DNA of 36,970 bases from Treponema sp. (lineage in GTDB: Bacteria; Spirochaetota; Spirochaetia; Treponematales; Treponemataceae), in the NCBI GenBank assembly GCA_016290335.1, contig JAEETM010000034.1, positions 1-36,970 of the forward strand, in the 5' to 3' direction. A program made the position numbers and the translations under genes. Numbering within the stretch: the first letter of the stretch is position 1; each line of letters opens with the position of its first letter. Below, piece by piece: positions 1-8,569 of this stretch. A model generated the notes under the pieces. That model was not told the origin of the DNA. It ran no database searches and saw nothing but the letters and a program-made list of their open reading frames with translations.

Positions 1-606
1 CTAATACTTAAACGACATTCTTTGAATTGGTGAAGGGCCTATCTTATGGCATACAGCTCTATGCTCAGCCGTAGGATAGCCCTTATGTTTTTTATAGCCG
101 TATTCAGGGTACAGCTTATCCATTTCAATCATAATATTATCACGGCAAGTTTTTGCAAGAATTGAAGCTGCCATAACACACGGATATTTTCCGTCCGCTT
201 TTGGTTCGCAAACACATGGTACAGGAACCTCAGGACAGCGAGTTCCATCAGTAATGCCACTTATACTTACCGCAGAAAAATCCATTCCATTTTGTTTACA
301 CCATTCGGGAAGTTTTTTTATCATTTCTTCATAAGCAAGCTTCATTGCCAGCATACTAGCTTCCAGAATATTAGTTTTATCAATTATTTTATGATCAACA
401 AGCCCTATTCCCCAACAGGCCTTTTCTTTTATTACAGCTTCTGCAGCAATACGTTTTTTTTCGGAAAGCTTTTTTGAGTCATTTAATATTTCAACTGGAA
501 AATCAGCGGGTAAAATAACGGCAGCTGCACATACGGGTCCTGCAAGAGGTCCTCTGCCCGCTTCGTCAAAGCCCACAAAAAGAATGTTAGAATCCAAAGT
601 ACTCAT
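1..606 (-). CDS. rnhB: Ribonuclease HII
   Basis: This enzyme cuts the RNA strand of RNA-DNA hybrids and removes single ribonucleotides misincorporated in DNA; it is cytoplasmic. The 201-residue product is a normal length. The first catalytic pair is D14-E15 in the motif DEAGRGPLAGPV, followed by DSKKLS at 43-48. A third acidic residue is D120 in TDG, and D156 lies in the AASILAKTCRD stretch. The HKGYPTAEH motif is at 174-182. The gene is complete and its TAG stop is the first three bases of the window. Its start lies 20 nt inside the end of the upstream secreted-protein gene, which suggests translational coupling in one transcript. The Shine-Dalgarno sequence is weak. The identification is secure. 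Confidence 0.97.
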   Translation of the reverse strand: MSTLDSNILFVGFDEAGRGPLAGPVCAAAVILPADFPVEILNDSKKLSEKKRIAAEAVIKEKACWGIGLVDHKIIDKTNILEASMLAMKLAYEEMIKKLPEWCKQNGMDFSAVSISGITDGTRCPEVPVPCVCEPKADGKYPCVMAASILAKTCRDNIMIEMDKLYPEYGYKKHKGYPTAEHRAVCHKIGPSPIQRMSFKY

Positions 607-2698
607 TATTCTGCTCTTTTACGTTTGAACCCGCATCCTTAAAAACAGGATTTGCATTTTCAGTTTTCTTGAGCTCTGCCCTGAATGAGTTATCGCTTAC
701 AGTACCGCGAACAGAGAACAATTCAGCAGCACGCCCCTTCTGTCCGATTACCTTAAACGAATTGTTTTTTAGATTTACATCACCTTCATTCAAAGAAAGT
801 CCCACACTTGTTTCCGAAGTAAGGTTTACAGAAGAATCGCGCAGACTGAGTTTTGTCTTTACACCGGAAACAAACGAAGCGTAAACCTTTGCGCTTATTG
901 CAACAATGTTTTTACTCATCTTAATTGCAGAATTATAGCTGTCTATAAAAGTACCGTTTCTTCCAAACTGAGTTGAAATCTGGCAATTTGCAATATCAAG
1001 AACTGCATTTTCCAGCTTGATTATTCGTGAACTTCTGTTAAAGGCTTTATCATCAGAATAATCAGCTTCTATTCTGCAGCTGTCAATTGAGAACGAAGCA
1101 TTTTTTACAACAATAGAACTGTCTTTTCCAAACAGGAGTACGGCATTTCCATCGTTTACAATCTCACAGTTAGAAAGGAACGTAATCTGCTCATCAGGCA
1201 TTTTAAGTGGACCTTTTATCCTTAGCCGTGCATAGCGGCCGTTATTTACAGATTCAACACACTGCAGGAATGAGGTATACGGTCTGTCTGCCGTGCCGTC
1301 TGCAACAGAAGCATCTGCGGATTCATCAAAATAATAATTATACTGGTCGATTATAACGCTGTACTCGGTAACGCTTCCCTTATTGTAGCCGTTCAATGAA
1401 TATGCCTTTATTTTATAATAAGCCGCACCTTCTCCCTGAGGTTCAAACAAAAGCTGGATTGTATTGGAATCTGACTTTTTCCAGTCGGACATTTTTACCT
1501 GATTGAACACCTTGTCGTTAGGAGAATACGTTGAGCTTGTATCCTTTACAAAATACGGATAGCTTGTAGAAATGTATAAGTCACTTCCAGCTTCACCATT
1601 TATTGTTACCTTTACAGGAGTCCGCGAATAAAATGACTGTGCAGAAGATTTAATTTCCGGTTGTGCAGGTGGACGTTTGTTTATACCGTAAGAAATCTTA
1701 GTTTTTCCCTGATAAACTGCATTTGAAAAAATGCCAACTTCTACTTCGCCCTGTGCATTATCGCCATAGAATGTATCTATTCCAAGTGTTTTATACAATT
1801 CCTGATAGTCGTAATCAGAATCGGAAAGTACACTGAACGAATAAGAATTATCTCCATCAAACGAATAAATGATTGCACCGCTTGAATCTTCAGATTTTAC
1901 AAGCTCCGGCTTTGGAGGAAGAACAAAGTATTCAATTGGATTTCCAAACTCGTAATCTATGCTCTGCCACGAAATCATATGGCTTGTGTTTCTGCTGATT
2001 TTTCGCGGCTCTTTTGGAAGGCCCCAGTATTCAGAATCAACCTTGTAAATAAGGTCCTGGTCTACAAAGGTGATTGTATCCCAATCTGTAATTGTAAAAG
2101 GAACATCGCGTCTTGAATAAGCACCAGCATTCTGCGGGAAGGTCTTTATTACAAAGCGCCATTTTTTGTAGCTCAGCTTATCGTATAAGACACACGGAAT
2201 ATAGCGGATAAGTACAGATTTTTCTGAAATGACAAGACGCTGTCCCTGAATAAAAGAATCAGGTGGAAGTCCAAAGCTGTACATTAAATCTTCAGGAATC
2301 TCAAGCTCGGTGCCAGATGTATAATTATATATTCCGGAATCATAAAATGTGTCTATAAATGATTTATACGTTGTGTTTAAGCCTTCGTCCTGGTGAACTG
2401 TAAAAACAATTTTTTTCTCAATCTTTCTTTTGTCTATTTTTTTAATTCTCAGCGTGATTTCACCAGTCAAATCTATAAGTACCGGTCCGTCATACGCAAA
2501 ACCAAAGGCTTCCGGGTCTGCACCATTGAGTGAATAATAATAGTCACCGTTATCCTCATTATCAATAATGAGCATCTGCTTGTTACACCAGCTTCCTTCT
2601 ACAGGGCTGAGTACTTTTATTGTATTGCTGCCAGAACTCTGTGCATTCAAAGCAAAAAAGAGGAAAAAGGAGATGATGGCAGCAAAGATTTTTTTCAT
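587..2698 (-). CDS. Secreted protein with chitobiase-like and right-handed beta-helix regions
   Basis: This is a 703-residue exported protein of unknown function. It has a clear signal peptide (MKKIFAAII followed by a Phe/Leu-rich core, probable cleavage after ALNAQ near residue 20). Residues about 30-90 resemble the small beta-sandwich found at the end of chitobiases, with the YYYSLNG and ADPEAFGFAYDGP pattern, and similar sandwiches seem to recur near 340-460. From about 465 on, the sequence opens with ADGTADRPYTSF and continues in short repeating strands typical of a right-handed parallel beta-helix with NNSF-type turns. No catalytic residues stand out, so it is better called a surface or periplasmic protein than a hydrolase. 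It sits between a phosphoribosyltransferase gene (4 nt away) and rnhB (20-nt overlap). GGAAAC upstream serves as ribosome-binding site. Confidence 0.8.
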   Translation of the reverse strand: MKKIFAAIISFFLFFALNAQSSGSNTIKVLSPVEGSWCNKQMLIIDNEDNGDYYYSLNGADPEAFGFAYDGPVLIDLTGEITLRIKKIDKRKIEKKIVFTVHQDEGLNTTYKSFIDTFYDSGIYNYTSGTELEIPEDLMYSFGLPPDSFIQGQRLVISEKSVLIRYIPCVLYDKLSYKKWRFVIKTFPQNAGAYSRRDVPFTITDWDTITFVDQDLIYKVDSEYWGLPKEPRKISRNTSHMISWQSIDYEFGNPIEYFVLPPKPELVKSEDSSGAIIYSFDGDNSYSFSVLSDSDYDYQELYKTLGIDTFYGDNAQGEVEVGIFSNAVYQGKTKISYGINKRPPAQPEIKSSAQSFYSRTPVKVTINGEAGSDLYISTSYPYFVKDTSSTYSPNDKVFNQVKMSDWKKSDSNTIQLLFEPQGEGAAYYKIKAYSLNGYNKGSVTEYSVIIDQYNYYFDESADASVADGTADRPYTSFLQCVESVNNGRYARLRIKGPLKMPDEQITFLSNCEIVNDGNAVLLFGKDSSIVVKNASFSIDSCRIEADYSDDKAFNRSSRIIKLENAVLDIANCQISTQFGRNGTFIDSYNSAIKMSKNIVAISAKVYASFVSGVKTKLSLRDSSVNLTSETSVGLSLNEGDVNLKNNSFKVIGQKGRAAELFSVRGTVSDNSFRAELKKTENANPVFKDAGSNVKEQNNEYFGF

Positions 2699-2702
2699 TA
2701 AG

Positions 2703-3323
2703 CTATTTGTTTCCTAAATATGGATCAAGAACTTCTATAAGCTCAGGATCATCCTTAAAGTAATATTTTTCAAGCTCTTCTTTTGAAAGGCCTACAAGCT
2801 CATGGCTCATGTAATGAATCCAGCGGTTTTCTTCCGGCTTAGTAATTTCAAACTTGCGGCAATAATAATCAGGCTGGATTGGAAGCTGCTCATTATAATA
2901 TGTAAAATATTTGTAATCGTGAACAACAACCTTTATGTCCTCACGAGGAATACCGCGGCTGTTCATAAGAGTTTCTACAAGGCAGTTGATTGTTCGGCCT
3001 GAATCAAAAATATCATCTATAAGAAGGATTTTGTCTCCCGGTCGCAGGTTTTCAGGCGGATAAGTCCAGCCGTCAATAAATACCTTTGTATGCTGTGCAA
3101 TATCTGAATAAGAACGTGCAACAACACCTGCATAAAGCACCGGATGAAACTTCTTTACCTTTGCAAGAATCTTAAAATATTCGCTTATAACGTTTGCCAT
3201 ATATGCACCACCGCGAAGTGAACAGTAAATTACATCAGGGAAAAAGCCATCTTTATATATTTTATTTGCCAGCTTTAATGCATTGTTCCTGACTGTTTCG
3301 TACTGCAAAAACTCTTTTATCAT
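2703..3323 (-). CDS. Phosphoribosyltransferase-family protein
   Basis: The 206-residue protein has a type I phosphoribosyltransferase fold. The PRPP-binding loop is visible at 99-111 as ILLIDDIFDSGRT, and SLRGGAYMA at 35-43 supplies the pyrophosphate-binding loop. Members of this family transfer phosphoribose to purine bases (hypoxanthine, guanine or xanthine), but some are regulators or nucleotide-sensing proteins. The C-terminal part (RKFEITKPEENRWIHYMSHE) contains a WIHYMSHE element resembling the hood of xanthine/guanine enzymes, but the base cannot be fixed from sequence alone. A strong GAGGAAAAT sits directly before ATG, and a sigma-70-like promoter lies upstream, so this is the likely first gene of a three-gene operon with the beta-helix protein and rnhB. 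Confidence 0.85.
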   Translation of the reverse strand: MIKEFLQYETVRNNALKLANKIYKDGFFPDVIYCSLRGGAYMANVISEYFKILAKVKKFHPVLYAGVVARSYSDIAQHTKVFIDGWTYPPENLRPGDKILLIDDIFDSGRTINCLVETLMNSRGIPREDIKVVVHDYKYFTYYNEQLPIQPDYYCRKFEITKPEENRWIHYMSHELVGLSKEELEKYYFKDDPELIEVLDPYLGNK

Positions 3324-3351
3324 ATTTTCCTCACATATTCATATTATATAT

Positions 3352-3380
3352 ATTATAGAATAAAACGCTAATCTCTACAA
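3352..3380 (-). promoter_or_regulatory. Sigma-70-type promoter for the phosphoribosyltransferase operon
   Basis: A perfect TATAAT (plus-strand 3352-3357) lies 17 nt downstream of TTGTAG (3375-3380), a half-match to the -35 consensus. The -35 hexamer lies in the last codons of the upstream ABC ATPase gene. The predicted leader is about 20-25 nt and includes GTGAGGAAAAT. This separates the operon from the transporter genes. Confidence 0.5.
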
Positions 3381-4078
3381 ATGAAATCTTTTTCGGTAAT
3401 TATCCGGCAGCCAAGTTCTACCAAATCCTCTTTATTATGGCTGATGATGATGAGAGCCCGGTTTTCCTTTTCTACAAGCTCTTTTGTAATCTCAATAAGT
3501 AATCCGCGTTTTTCATCATCCTGGGAATGGAAAGGCTCGTCCATAAGAAGAAGCTTTCCTGGGTACGCAAACGCCCTTGCAATTGAAGCACGCTGCTTTT
3601 CTCCACCGCTGAGCTTTTCGGGCATACAGTCAAGCTTATCGCCCAGAAAAAGCTTTTCAAGCATTGTACGGGCCTTTTCTGCAGCTTCCTTTTTTCCACC
3701 CTTTGAATTACCGCCGGCTCTTTCCAGAGGAAGCATCACATTTTTTAAAACCGTAACAGAAGGAATGAGCCTAGGTTCCTGAAAAACATACGAGGTGGTA
3801 AGGTTTTCTGTTTTTTTAAGACTGCCTTCTATTTGAATTGCATCTCCTTCCGGCATTATTCCGGCAATCCAGTTAAGAAGCGTTGTTTTACCCGTTCCGG
3901 TAGGTGCATAAATTCCAAGCCTGTCCCCGTTTACATCTCCGTTTACATCAGGACTGTCCCCTTTATCACCATTCTCACCAATCACAAGATTAAAATTATG
4001 AAAAAGGATGTTTTCTTTTTGCCTTATTATGAGCTGACTTATCTGTAAAAGTGGAGATTTTGTTTCCGGCATAATCAT
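3368..4078 (-). CDS. NitT/TauT-type ABC transporter ATP-binding protein
   Basis: The 236-residue ATPase drives an importer made with the permease and binding protein just upstream. It has all nucleotide-binding elements: Walker A APTGTGKT at 58-65, Q100 of the Q-loop in YVFQEPRL, signature LSGGE at 156-160, Walker B LLLMDEP at 176-182 and switch His214. The FQEPRL form of the Q-loop is typical of the nitrate/taurine/aliphatic sulfonate branch. An insertion rich in NGD triplets (about 36-53, ENGDKGDSPDVNGDVNGD) lies just before Walker A and is built partly from a DNA micro-repeat. ATG overlaps the permease stop as ATGA, so the two are translationally coupled. The substrate is unknown. Confidence 0.9.
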   Translation of the reverse strand: MIMPETKSPLLQISQLIIRQKENILFHNFNLVIGENGDKGDSPDVNGDVNGDRLGIYAPTGTGKTTLLNWIAGIMPEGDAIQIEGSLKKTENLTTSYVFQEPRLIPSVTVLKNVMLPLERAGGNSKGGKKEAAEKARTMLEKLFLGDKLDCMPEKLSGGEKQRASIARAFAYPGKLLLMDEPFHSQDDEKRGLLIEITKELVEKENRALIIISHNKEDLVELGCRIITEKDFICRD

Positions 4079-4836
4079 AATCCTTTTTTCAAATACCTTT
4101 TTACAAAAAACGCAAACAGCTCCTGCAGCAGATAGCTGAACGTTACAAGAATAATTGCAGTTGCAAGAACATACGCTGATTCCAGATGAACCTGATAACG
4201 CTGAAGCAGGGTTCCGGCAGCACGAACAGGAAGACTCAAAACTTCACCTGCTACAACAACCTTCCAGGTAAGCCCGAAGGCAGAAACTGCGCCATTCAAA
4301 ATAAAAGGAATTGCGGCGGGCAGCTTGATGTACTTAAAGCAATCCTTTTTTGATAATGAAAAGCATTGAGCCATATCAAGCAGTTTTTTATCAGCTTCGG
4401 AAACACCGGTTATTACAGAAGTTATCATAATCGGCAGAGTCATAAGGATTGAAACAATAATCGGAACGTTAGTAGACTTAAACCAGAACAAAACAATAAG
4501 AATTACAGCCGCTACCGGGGTTGCCCTTACAATTGCAATCGGCAGTTCAAAAACTCTTTTACAGAAAGCTGATAAAGCACACGCAAGGCCAATTAAAACA
4601 CCAAGAACAAGTGAAATTAAAAATGAAACTATGCAGCGGTAAAATGTAAGTAAAAAATTGCTCCAGAACTCAGGGCTTTTTAACAGTTTGCACATAACCT
4701 TAATTACCTGAGATGGATACGGCAGAATAAGTGAAGAGCTTGTTTTTTTAGCGGCTATCACCCAGATAATCAGAATCAGGAAAACAGAAGAAATATATGC
4801 AATGCACTTTTGTACCTTTTGTCTGTCCATACTCAT
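4075..4836 (-). CDS. NitT/TauT-type ABC transporter permease
   Basis: The 253-residue inner-membrane protein has about six hydrophobic segments, beginning with one at 13-30. The cytoplasmic EAA loop that contacts the ATPase is visible at about 145-190, with ITGVSEADKKLLDMAQ followed by the LPAAIPFI element typical of SsuC/TauC-like permeases. It forms the channel of the importer with the ATPase (4-nt overlap) and the binding protein (20 nt upstream). The start is set at MSMDRQ; the second Met two codons later is an alternative, and neither has a strong ribosome-binding site. The transported compound cannot be told from this protein. Confidence 0.9.
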   Translation of the reverse strand: MSMDRQKVQKCIAYISSVFLILIIWVIAAKKTSSSLILPYPSQVIKVMCKLLKSPEFWSNFLLTFYRCIVSFLISLVLGVLIGLACALSAFCKRVFELPIAIVRATPVAAVILIVLFWFKSTNVPIIVSILMTLPIMITSVITGVSEADKKLLDMAQCFSLSKKDCFKYIKLPAAIPFILNGAVSAFGLTWKVVVAGEVLSLPVRAAGTLLQRYQVHLESAYVLATAIILVTFSYLLQELFAFFVKRYLKKGL

Positions 4837-4856
4837 TATCTAAATTAAATTATATA

Positions 4857-5816
4857 CTATCTGAAGTAGAAACCGTCATCAGGCAATTTTCCACCGATAG
4901 AAGCTTCATCATTCTGCAGGAAAAGATTTAAAAGATTTTCTGCTTCTTTTCTGGCATATTCAGAAGAAACAAAAACATAATTTGCTCTTGGAATTGAAGT
5001 TGCTACAACTCCCGCTGCAAGTCCAAACTCCAGCTTTTCGCATAATTCACCGGCAGCTTTAGGATACCTTATTGTCCAGCTGCAGGATTCTTCGTATTTC
5101 CTCAAAAAGGCATCGAGTAAATCCTTGTTCTTTTCGGCAAAACCTTTTCGTACAACCATTACTGTAAGCGGATAAGTGCTGCCCTTTCCATTAAAATATT
5201 CGTATTCATCCTGAATATCAATTGCAACAACAACTTCCTTTGACTTCATGCGGGCAATTGTTGCAAAAGGCTCCGGCACCAGAGCATACTGGATTTTTCC
5301 GGCAAGCAGCTGCGGTACAATCTGAGCGGTTGGAATTGAAAAAGAAAGTGTTACGCCATCTTTTGAGTTAGTTTTGATTTCGTTTTTTTCGAGCAGGTAT
5401 TTGAACATATACTCAGGAGTTGCTCCCTGACCTGCTACATAAACAGTCTTTCCTTTAAGGTCGTCAAAGCGTTTTACATCGCTGCTTTTTGTAATAAGTG
5501 CAAGATTTCCTGTTCCTGTAATTCCGCAGCAGACAACTGCACCTGAAGAATTATAAACCTTTGCAGCAACATTCAGCGGCATAAAACCAATGTCAATTTC
5601 GTTCTTGAGCATTTTTGGAAGAAGTGCAGGAACATCTGCAAACTTTTCGGCAGTTACCTTTGCACCTTCAATTTCCTTACAGTTTTCTACCAGATATGCA
5701 GCCGGAATGCAGCTTGGACCATTTAAAAGTCCTAATCGTACACTCTTTACAGCTTCGTCAGCAAACAAAACAACTGAAGAAACTAACAAAAACAAACAAA
5801 GTAAAGTTTTTTTCAT
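4857..5816 (-). CDS. NMT1/SsuA-type periplasmic substrate-binding protein
   Basis: The 319-residue protein binds the ligand of the ABC importer encoded downstream. It has a signal peptide (MKKTLLCLFLLVSSVVLFA, cleavage before DEA); there is no cysteine at the cleavage site, so it is probably free in the periplasm and not a lipoprotein. The body shows the two-lobed type II binding-protein pattern: VRLGLLNGPS at the first strand, DIGFMPLNVAA, then DDLKGKTVYVAGQGATPEYM at the hinge, and LLAGKIQYALVPEPFA. These are hallmarks of the NMT1/SsuA/TauA superfamily, whose ligands include sulfonates, nitrate and thiamine precursors. No thiamine riboswitch precedes the genes. Its ribosome-binding site GGAG lies within the last codons of clpC. 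Confidence 0.88.
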   Translation of the reverse strand: MKKTLLCLFLLVSSVVLFADEAVKSVRLGLLNGPSCIPAAYLVENCKEIEGAKVTAEKFADVPALLPKMLKNEIDIGFMPLNVAAKVYNSSGAVVCCGITGTGNLALITKSSDVKRFDDLKGKTVYVAGQGATPEYMFKYLLEKNEIKTNSKDGVTLSFSIPTAQIVPQLLAGKIQYALVPEPFATIARMKSKEVVVAIDIQDEYEYFNGKGSTYPLTVMVVRKGFAEKNKDLLDAFLRKYEESCSWTIRYPKAAGELCEKLEFGLAAGVVATSIPRANYVFVSSEYARKEAENLLNLFLQNDEASIGGKLPDDGFYFR

Positions 5817-5819
5817 TTA

Positions 5820-8462
5820 TTAAAGCTCCAACTTTCTGCCGGAAGTTCCTTTTACTGCGACAGATTCTTTTTCTTTTGAATCTGTTTTACTACTTTTCAG
5901 CTTTACTTTCAACTTGTTTTTAACACATTCAACAACTACAAGGTCATACTCTTTATTCTTGTTTGTTAGTATTTCCATTGCAAGAGGGTCTTCAATTTCC
6001 TTACGGATAAGACGCTTCATAGGGCGGGCACCCATAGAAGGATTGTAGCCGTTTTCAATAAGATATTCCAAAGCCTTCTTTTTAACAGATATCTTAAGAT
6101 TCTTTTCTGCAAGCCGCTGAGCTAATTCATCCAGCTGGATTTGCGCAATCTTAGAGATTTCTTTTCGGCTGAGTGCATCAAAAATGATTACATCATCTAT
6201 TCGGTTGAGAAGCTCAGGGTTCAAAAGCTTTTTAAGCTCATTCATTGCGCTTGCTTTTATTTCTTCGTAAGGTATTACTCCTTCCTGCCTTCCAAAACCA
6301 ACCTTTCCTTCGTTTGTAATCTGTCTTGCACCGGCATTACTTGTCATAATGATGACGGTATTCCTGAAGTTTACAGTGTGACCAAGATTGTCGGAAAGTT
6401 CACCTTCTTCAAGCATCTGCAAAAGAAGATTGAAGATATCAGGGTGAGCTTTTTCAATTTCATCAAGCAGGACAACTGAGTATGGGTGTCTTCTAACCTT
6501 TTCGGTAAGCACGCCGCCTTCTTCATAACCTACATATCCAGGAGGAGCTCCAACAAGGCGGCTTGCGGTATGCTTTTCCATAAAGTCAGACATATCTATT
6601 CTTATGAGGGAATCTTCGGTTCCAAACAGGTATTTTGCAAGTGCCTTTGCAAGCTGTGTTTTTCCAACTCCAGTTGGTCCAAGGAAAATAAATGAACCTA
6701 CAGGATGCTTTGGCGATGAGATTCCAGCGCGGCTTCTTCGGATTGCATCAGAAATGATTTTTACTGCATCGTTCTGTCCGATTATAGTGTTATGAAGCTC
6801 ATCTTCCATTTTTATCATTCGTTCAGTTTCTGAAACACTCATTTCGTGCAGAGGAATACCTGTAATTTCGCTGATTATGCTTTCTACATCGGCAGCTGTA
6901 ACAAGCTTTGATTTTGCCACTCTGTTTTTTTCAAGAAACTCTGAATAAACGGTAAGCTTTTTCCTTAATTCTATTACCCTGTCGCGGATATAAGCAGCTT
7001 TTTCATAATCCTGATCTTCTATGAGTATTCTTTTCTGCTCTTCAAGCTCCTGCTTCATTTTTTCAAGCTCTGCCAGCTCAGAAGGCTTTTCTTCCTCCTG
7101 GATTTTTTTAGCAGCACCAGCTTCATCAAGAATATCAATTGCTTTATCCGGCAATACTTTTTCAGGCAGATAGCGTTTTGAAAGACGTACAATGCTTGGA
7201 ATTACATCTTCAGAATAAACTACGTTATGATATTTTTCGTATTTTGTTTTTACACCTTCAAGTATTTCTTCTGCATCTGAAGTATCAGGCTCTTCAACCT
7301 TAACAACCTGGAAACGACGTTCCAGAGCCATATCCTTTTCTATGTGGCGTGTATATTCTTTTGTAGTAGTAGCACCAATAATCTGTATTTCGCCGCGTGA
7401 TAAAGAAGGCTTCATGATATTGGAAGCATCCATTGTACCTTCGTTTCCACCCGCACCAATTATTGCGTGAAGCTCGTCTATAAAAAGGATTATGTCTTTA
7501 TTTTCCTGAAGATCATTCAAAATCTTCTTCATCCTTTCTTCAAACTCACCACGGTATTTTGTTCCGGCAACAACAGAAGCCAGGTCTAGCGAAAGGATTC
7601 TTTTCTTTAATAAATCAGAAGGAACTTTTCCTTCAGCAATTCTTTCGGCAAGACCTTCAACAATTGCAGTTTTTCCAACACCTGGTTCTCCGGTAAGCAC
7701 AGGATTATTTTTATTTCTTCTTGAAAGGATTTGAATTATCCGGTGGATTTCTTTGTTTCTTCCTACAACAGGATCAAGCTTTCCTTCCCGTGCCATTTTT
7801 GTAAGGTCGCGGCAGAACTCCATAAGGAAAAGCTCTTTCTTTTTCTGCTGTGTTTTATCTGCACGAATATTCTGCTGGCCCTGGCCATTCTGCTGATTTT
7901 TACCCTCACCCGATTTAGAAAAATCAAGGTGATTAAAATATTCGCTTACTTCATCAGAAAAAAGACTCTTAAAAACTGTATCTACAAGGTTTTCTGCCTG
8001 TGTCTGTTTTATAGAAGAATCCTGTTCATGCTGTAAGTCCATTACTGTAAAACGGGCATCTGCCATATTGTAATCGGCAGCGGCAAAAAAGCGTGAAGTT
8101 ATGCTTCCTTCTTCACGAATTGCTGCAAGAAGAAGATGTTCGGTTCCAATATAATCATTTTCGAGTGCATTTGATTCAATTGCAGCAATATCAAGCAGCT
8201 GCTGATAACGATGACTTAACGGAAGCTTTTCAAGAGTTGGTATTCTTGATTCCTTTTCAAAGTATTTTTCTATTATTTTCTGTAAATCTAACGGATCAAG
8301 CAACAGTCTTTCAAAAACCATATATCCTAATCCTTCCTGTTTTTTTAATAATGCAAGAATTACATGCTCTGGCAAAAGCTGTCGGCTGCCAAGTTTTCTG
8401 GCTTCGTCCTGTGCCAGTACACCAATTATTTCTTTTGCACGAGGAGAAAAGTTCTTCATCAA
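5820..8462 (-). CDS. clpC: AAA+ protease chaperone ClpC/ClpA family
   Basis: The 880-residue Hsp100 unfoldase feeds proteins into ClpP. Order of parts: two N-terminal Clp repeats (about 1-145), a Gln-rich linker at 186-207, first AAA+ module with Walker A GEPGVGKT (258-265) and Walker B FIDE (327-330), a UVR/coiled-coil middle region (about 465-505) of the ClpC type, and a second AAA+ module with Walker A GPTGVGKT (595-602) and LLDE (665-668). VGFG at 721-724 matches the ClpP-docking loop. The start MMK follows a good GAGGTGA sequence. The upstream 107 bp show no CtsR or CIRCE operator that I can recognise. The ABC importer genes begin 3 nt after its stop, which is odd company for a stress chaperone. 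Confidence 0.96.
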   Translation of the reverse strand: MMKNFSPRAKEIIGVLAQDEARKLGSRQLLPEHVILALLKKQEGLGYMVFERLLLDPLDLQKIIEKYFEKESRIPTLEKLPLSHRYQQLLDIAAIESNALENDYIGTEHLLLAAIREEGSITSRFFAAADYNMADARFTVMDLQHEQDSSIKQTQAENLVDTVFKSLFSDEVSEYFNHLDFSKSGEGKNQQNGQGQQNIRADKTQQKKKELFLMEFCRDLTKMAREGKLDPVVGRNKEIHRIIQILSRRNKNNPVLTGEPGVGKTAIVEGLAERIAEGKVPSDLLKKRILSLDLASVVAGTKYRGEFEERMKKILNDLQENKDIILFIDELHAIIGAGGNEGTMDASNIMKPSLSRGEIQIIGATTTKEYTRHIEKDMALERRFQVVKVEEPDTSDAEEILEGVKTKYEKYHNVVYSEDVIPSIVRLSKRYLPEKVLPDKAIDILDEAGAAKKIQEEEKPSELAELEKMKQELEEQKRILIEDQDYEKAAYIRDRVIELRKKLTVYSEFLEKNRVAKSKLVTAADVESIISEITGIPLHEMSVSETERMIKMEDELHNTIIGQNDAVKIISDAIRRSRAGISSPKHPVGSFIFLGPTGVGKTQLAKALAKYLFGTEDSLIRIDMSDFMEKHTASRLVGAPPGYVGYEEGGVLTEKVRRHPYSVVLLDEIEKAHPDIFNLLLQMLEEGELSDNLGHTVNFRNTVIIMTSNAGARQITNEGKVGFGRQEGVIPYEEIKASAMNELKKLLNPELLNRIDDVIIFDALSRKEISKIAQIQLDELAQRLAEKNLKISVKKKALEYLIENGYNPSMGARPMKRLIRKEIEDPLAMEILTNKNKEYDLVVVECVKNKLKVKLKSSKTDSKEKESVAVKGTSGRKLEL

Positions 8463-8569
8463 TTGTCACCTCAAAATATTGTCTTTATATTATCGGCAGA
8501 AAGGGGGAAAATCGGCACTGTAAGTTTAATAATTCTTCCGAAAGGGGTCTGCTCAGGACTGCTATTATT
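8463..8569 (-). promoter_or_regulatory. Leader of clpC, between lolE and clpC
   Basis: This 107-bp gap separates the lol operon from clpC. Reading toward clpC it contains an AT-rich GATAATATAAAG stretch that could hold a -10 element, then GAGGTGA eight bases before ATG. No convincing -35 hexamer is spaced correctly, and I see no clear rho-independent terminator for lolE. Confidence 0.3.

Noticed and set aside
4837..4856. Thiamine riboswitch before the ABC importer genes
   Set aside because: The gaps in this cluster are only 3-20 nt, and clpC lies directly upstream, so there is no room for a riboswitch.
8463..8569. CtsR or CIRCE heat-shock operator before clpC
   Set aside because: I looked for the GGTCAAA-type repeats and the CIRCE inverted repeat and found neither.
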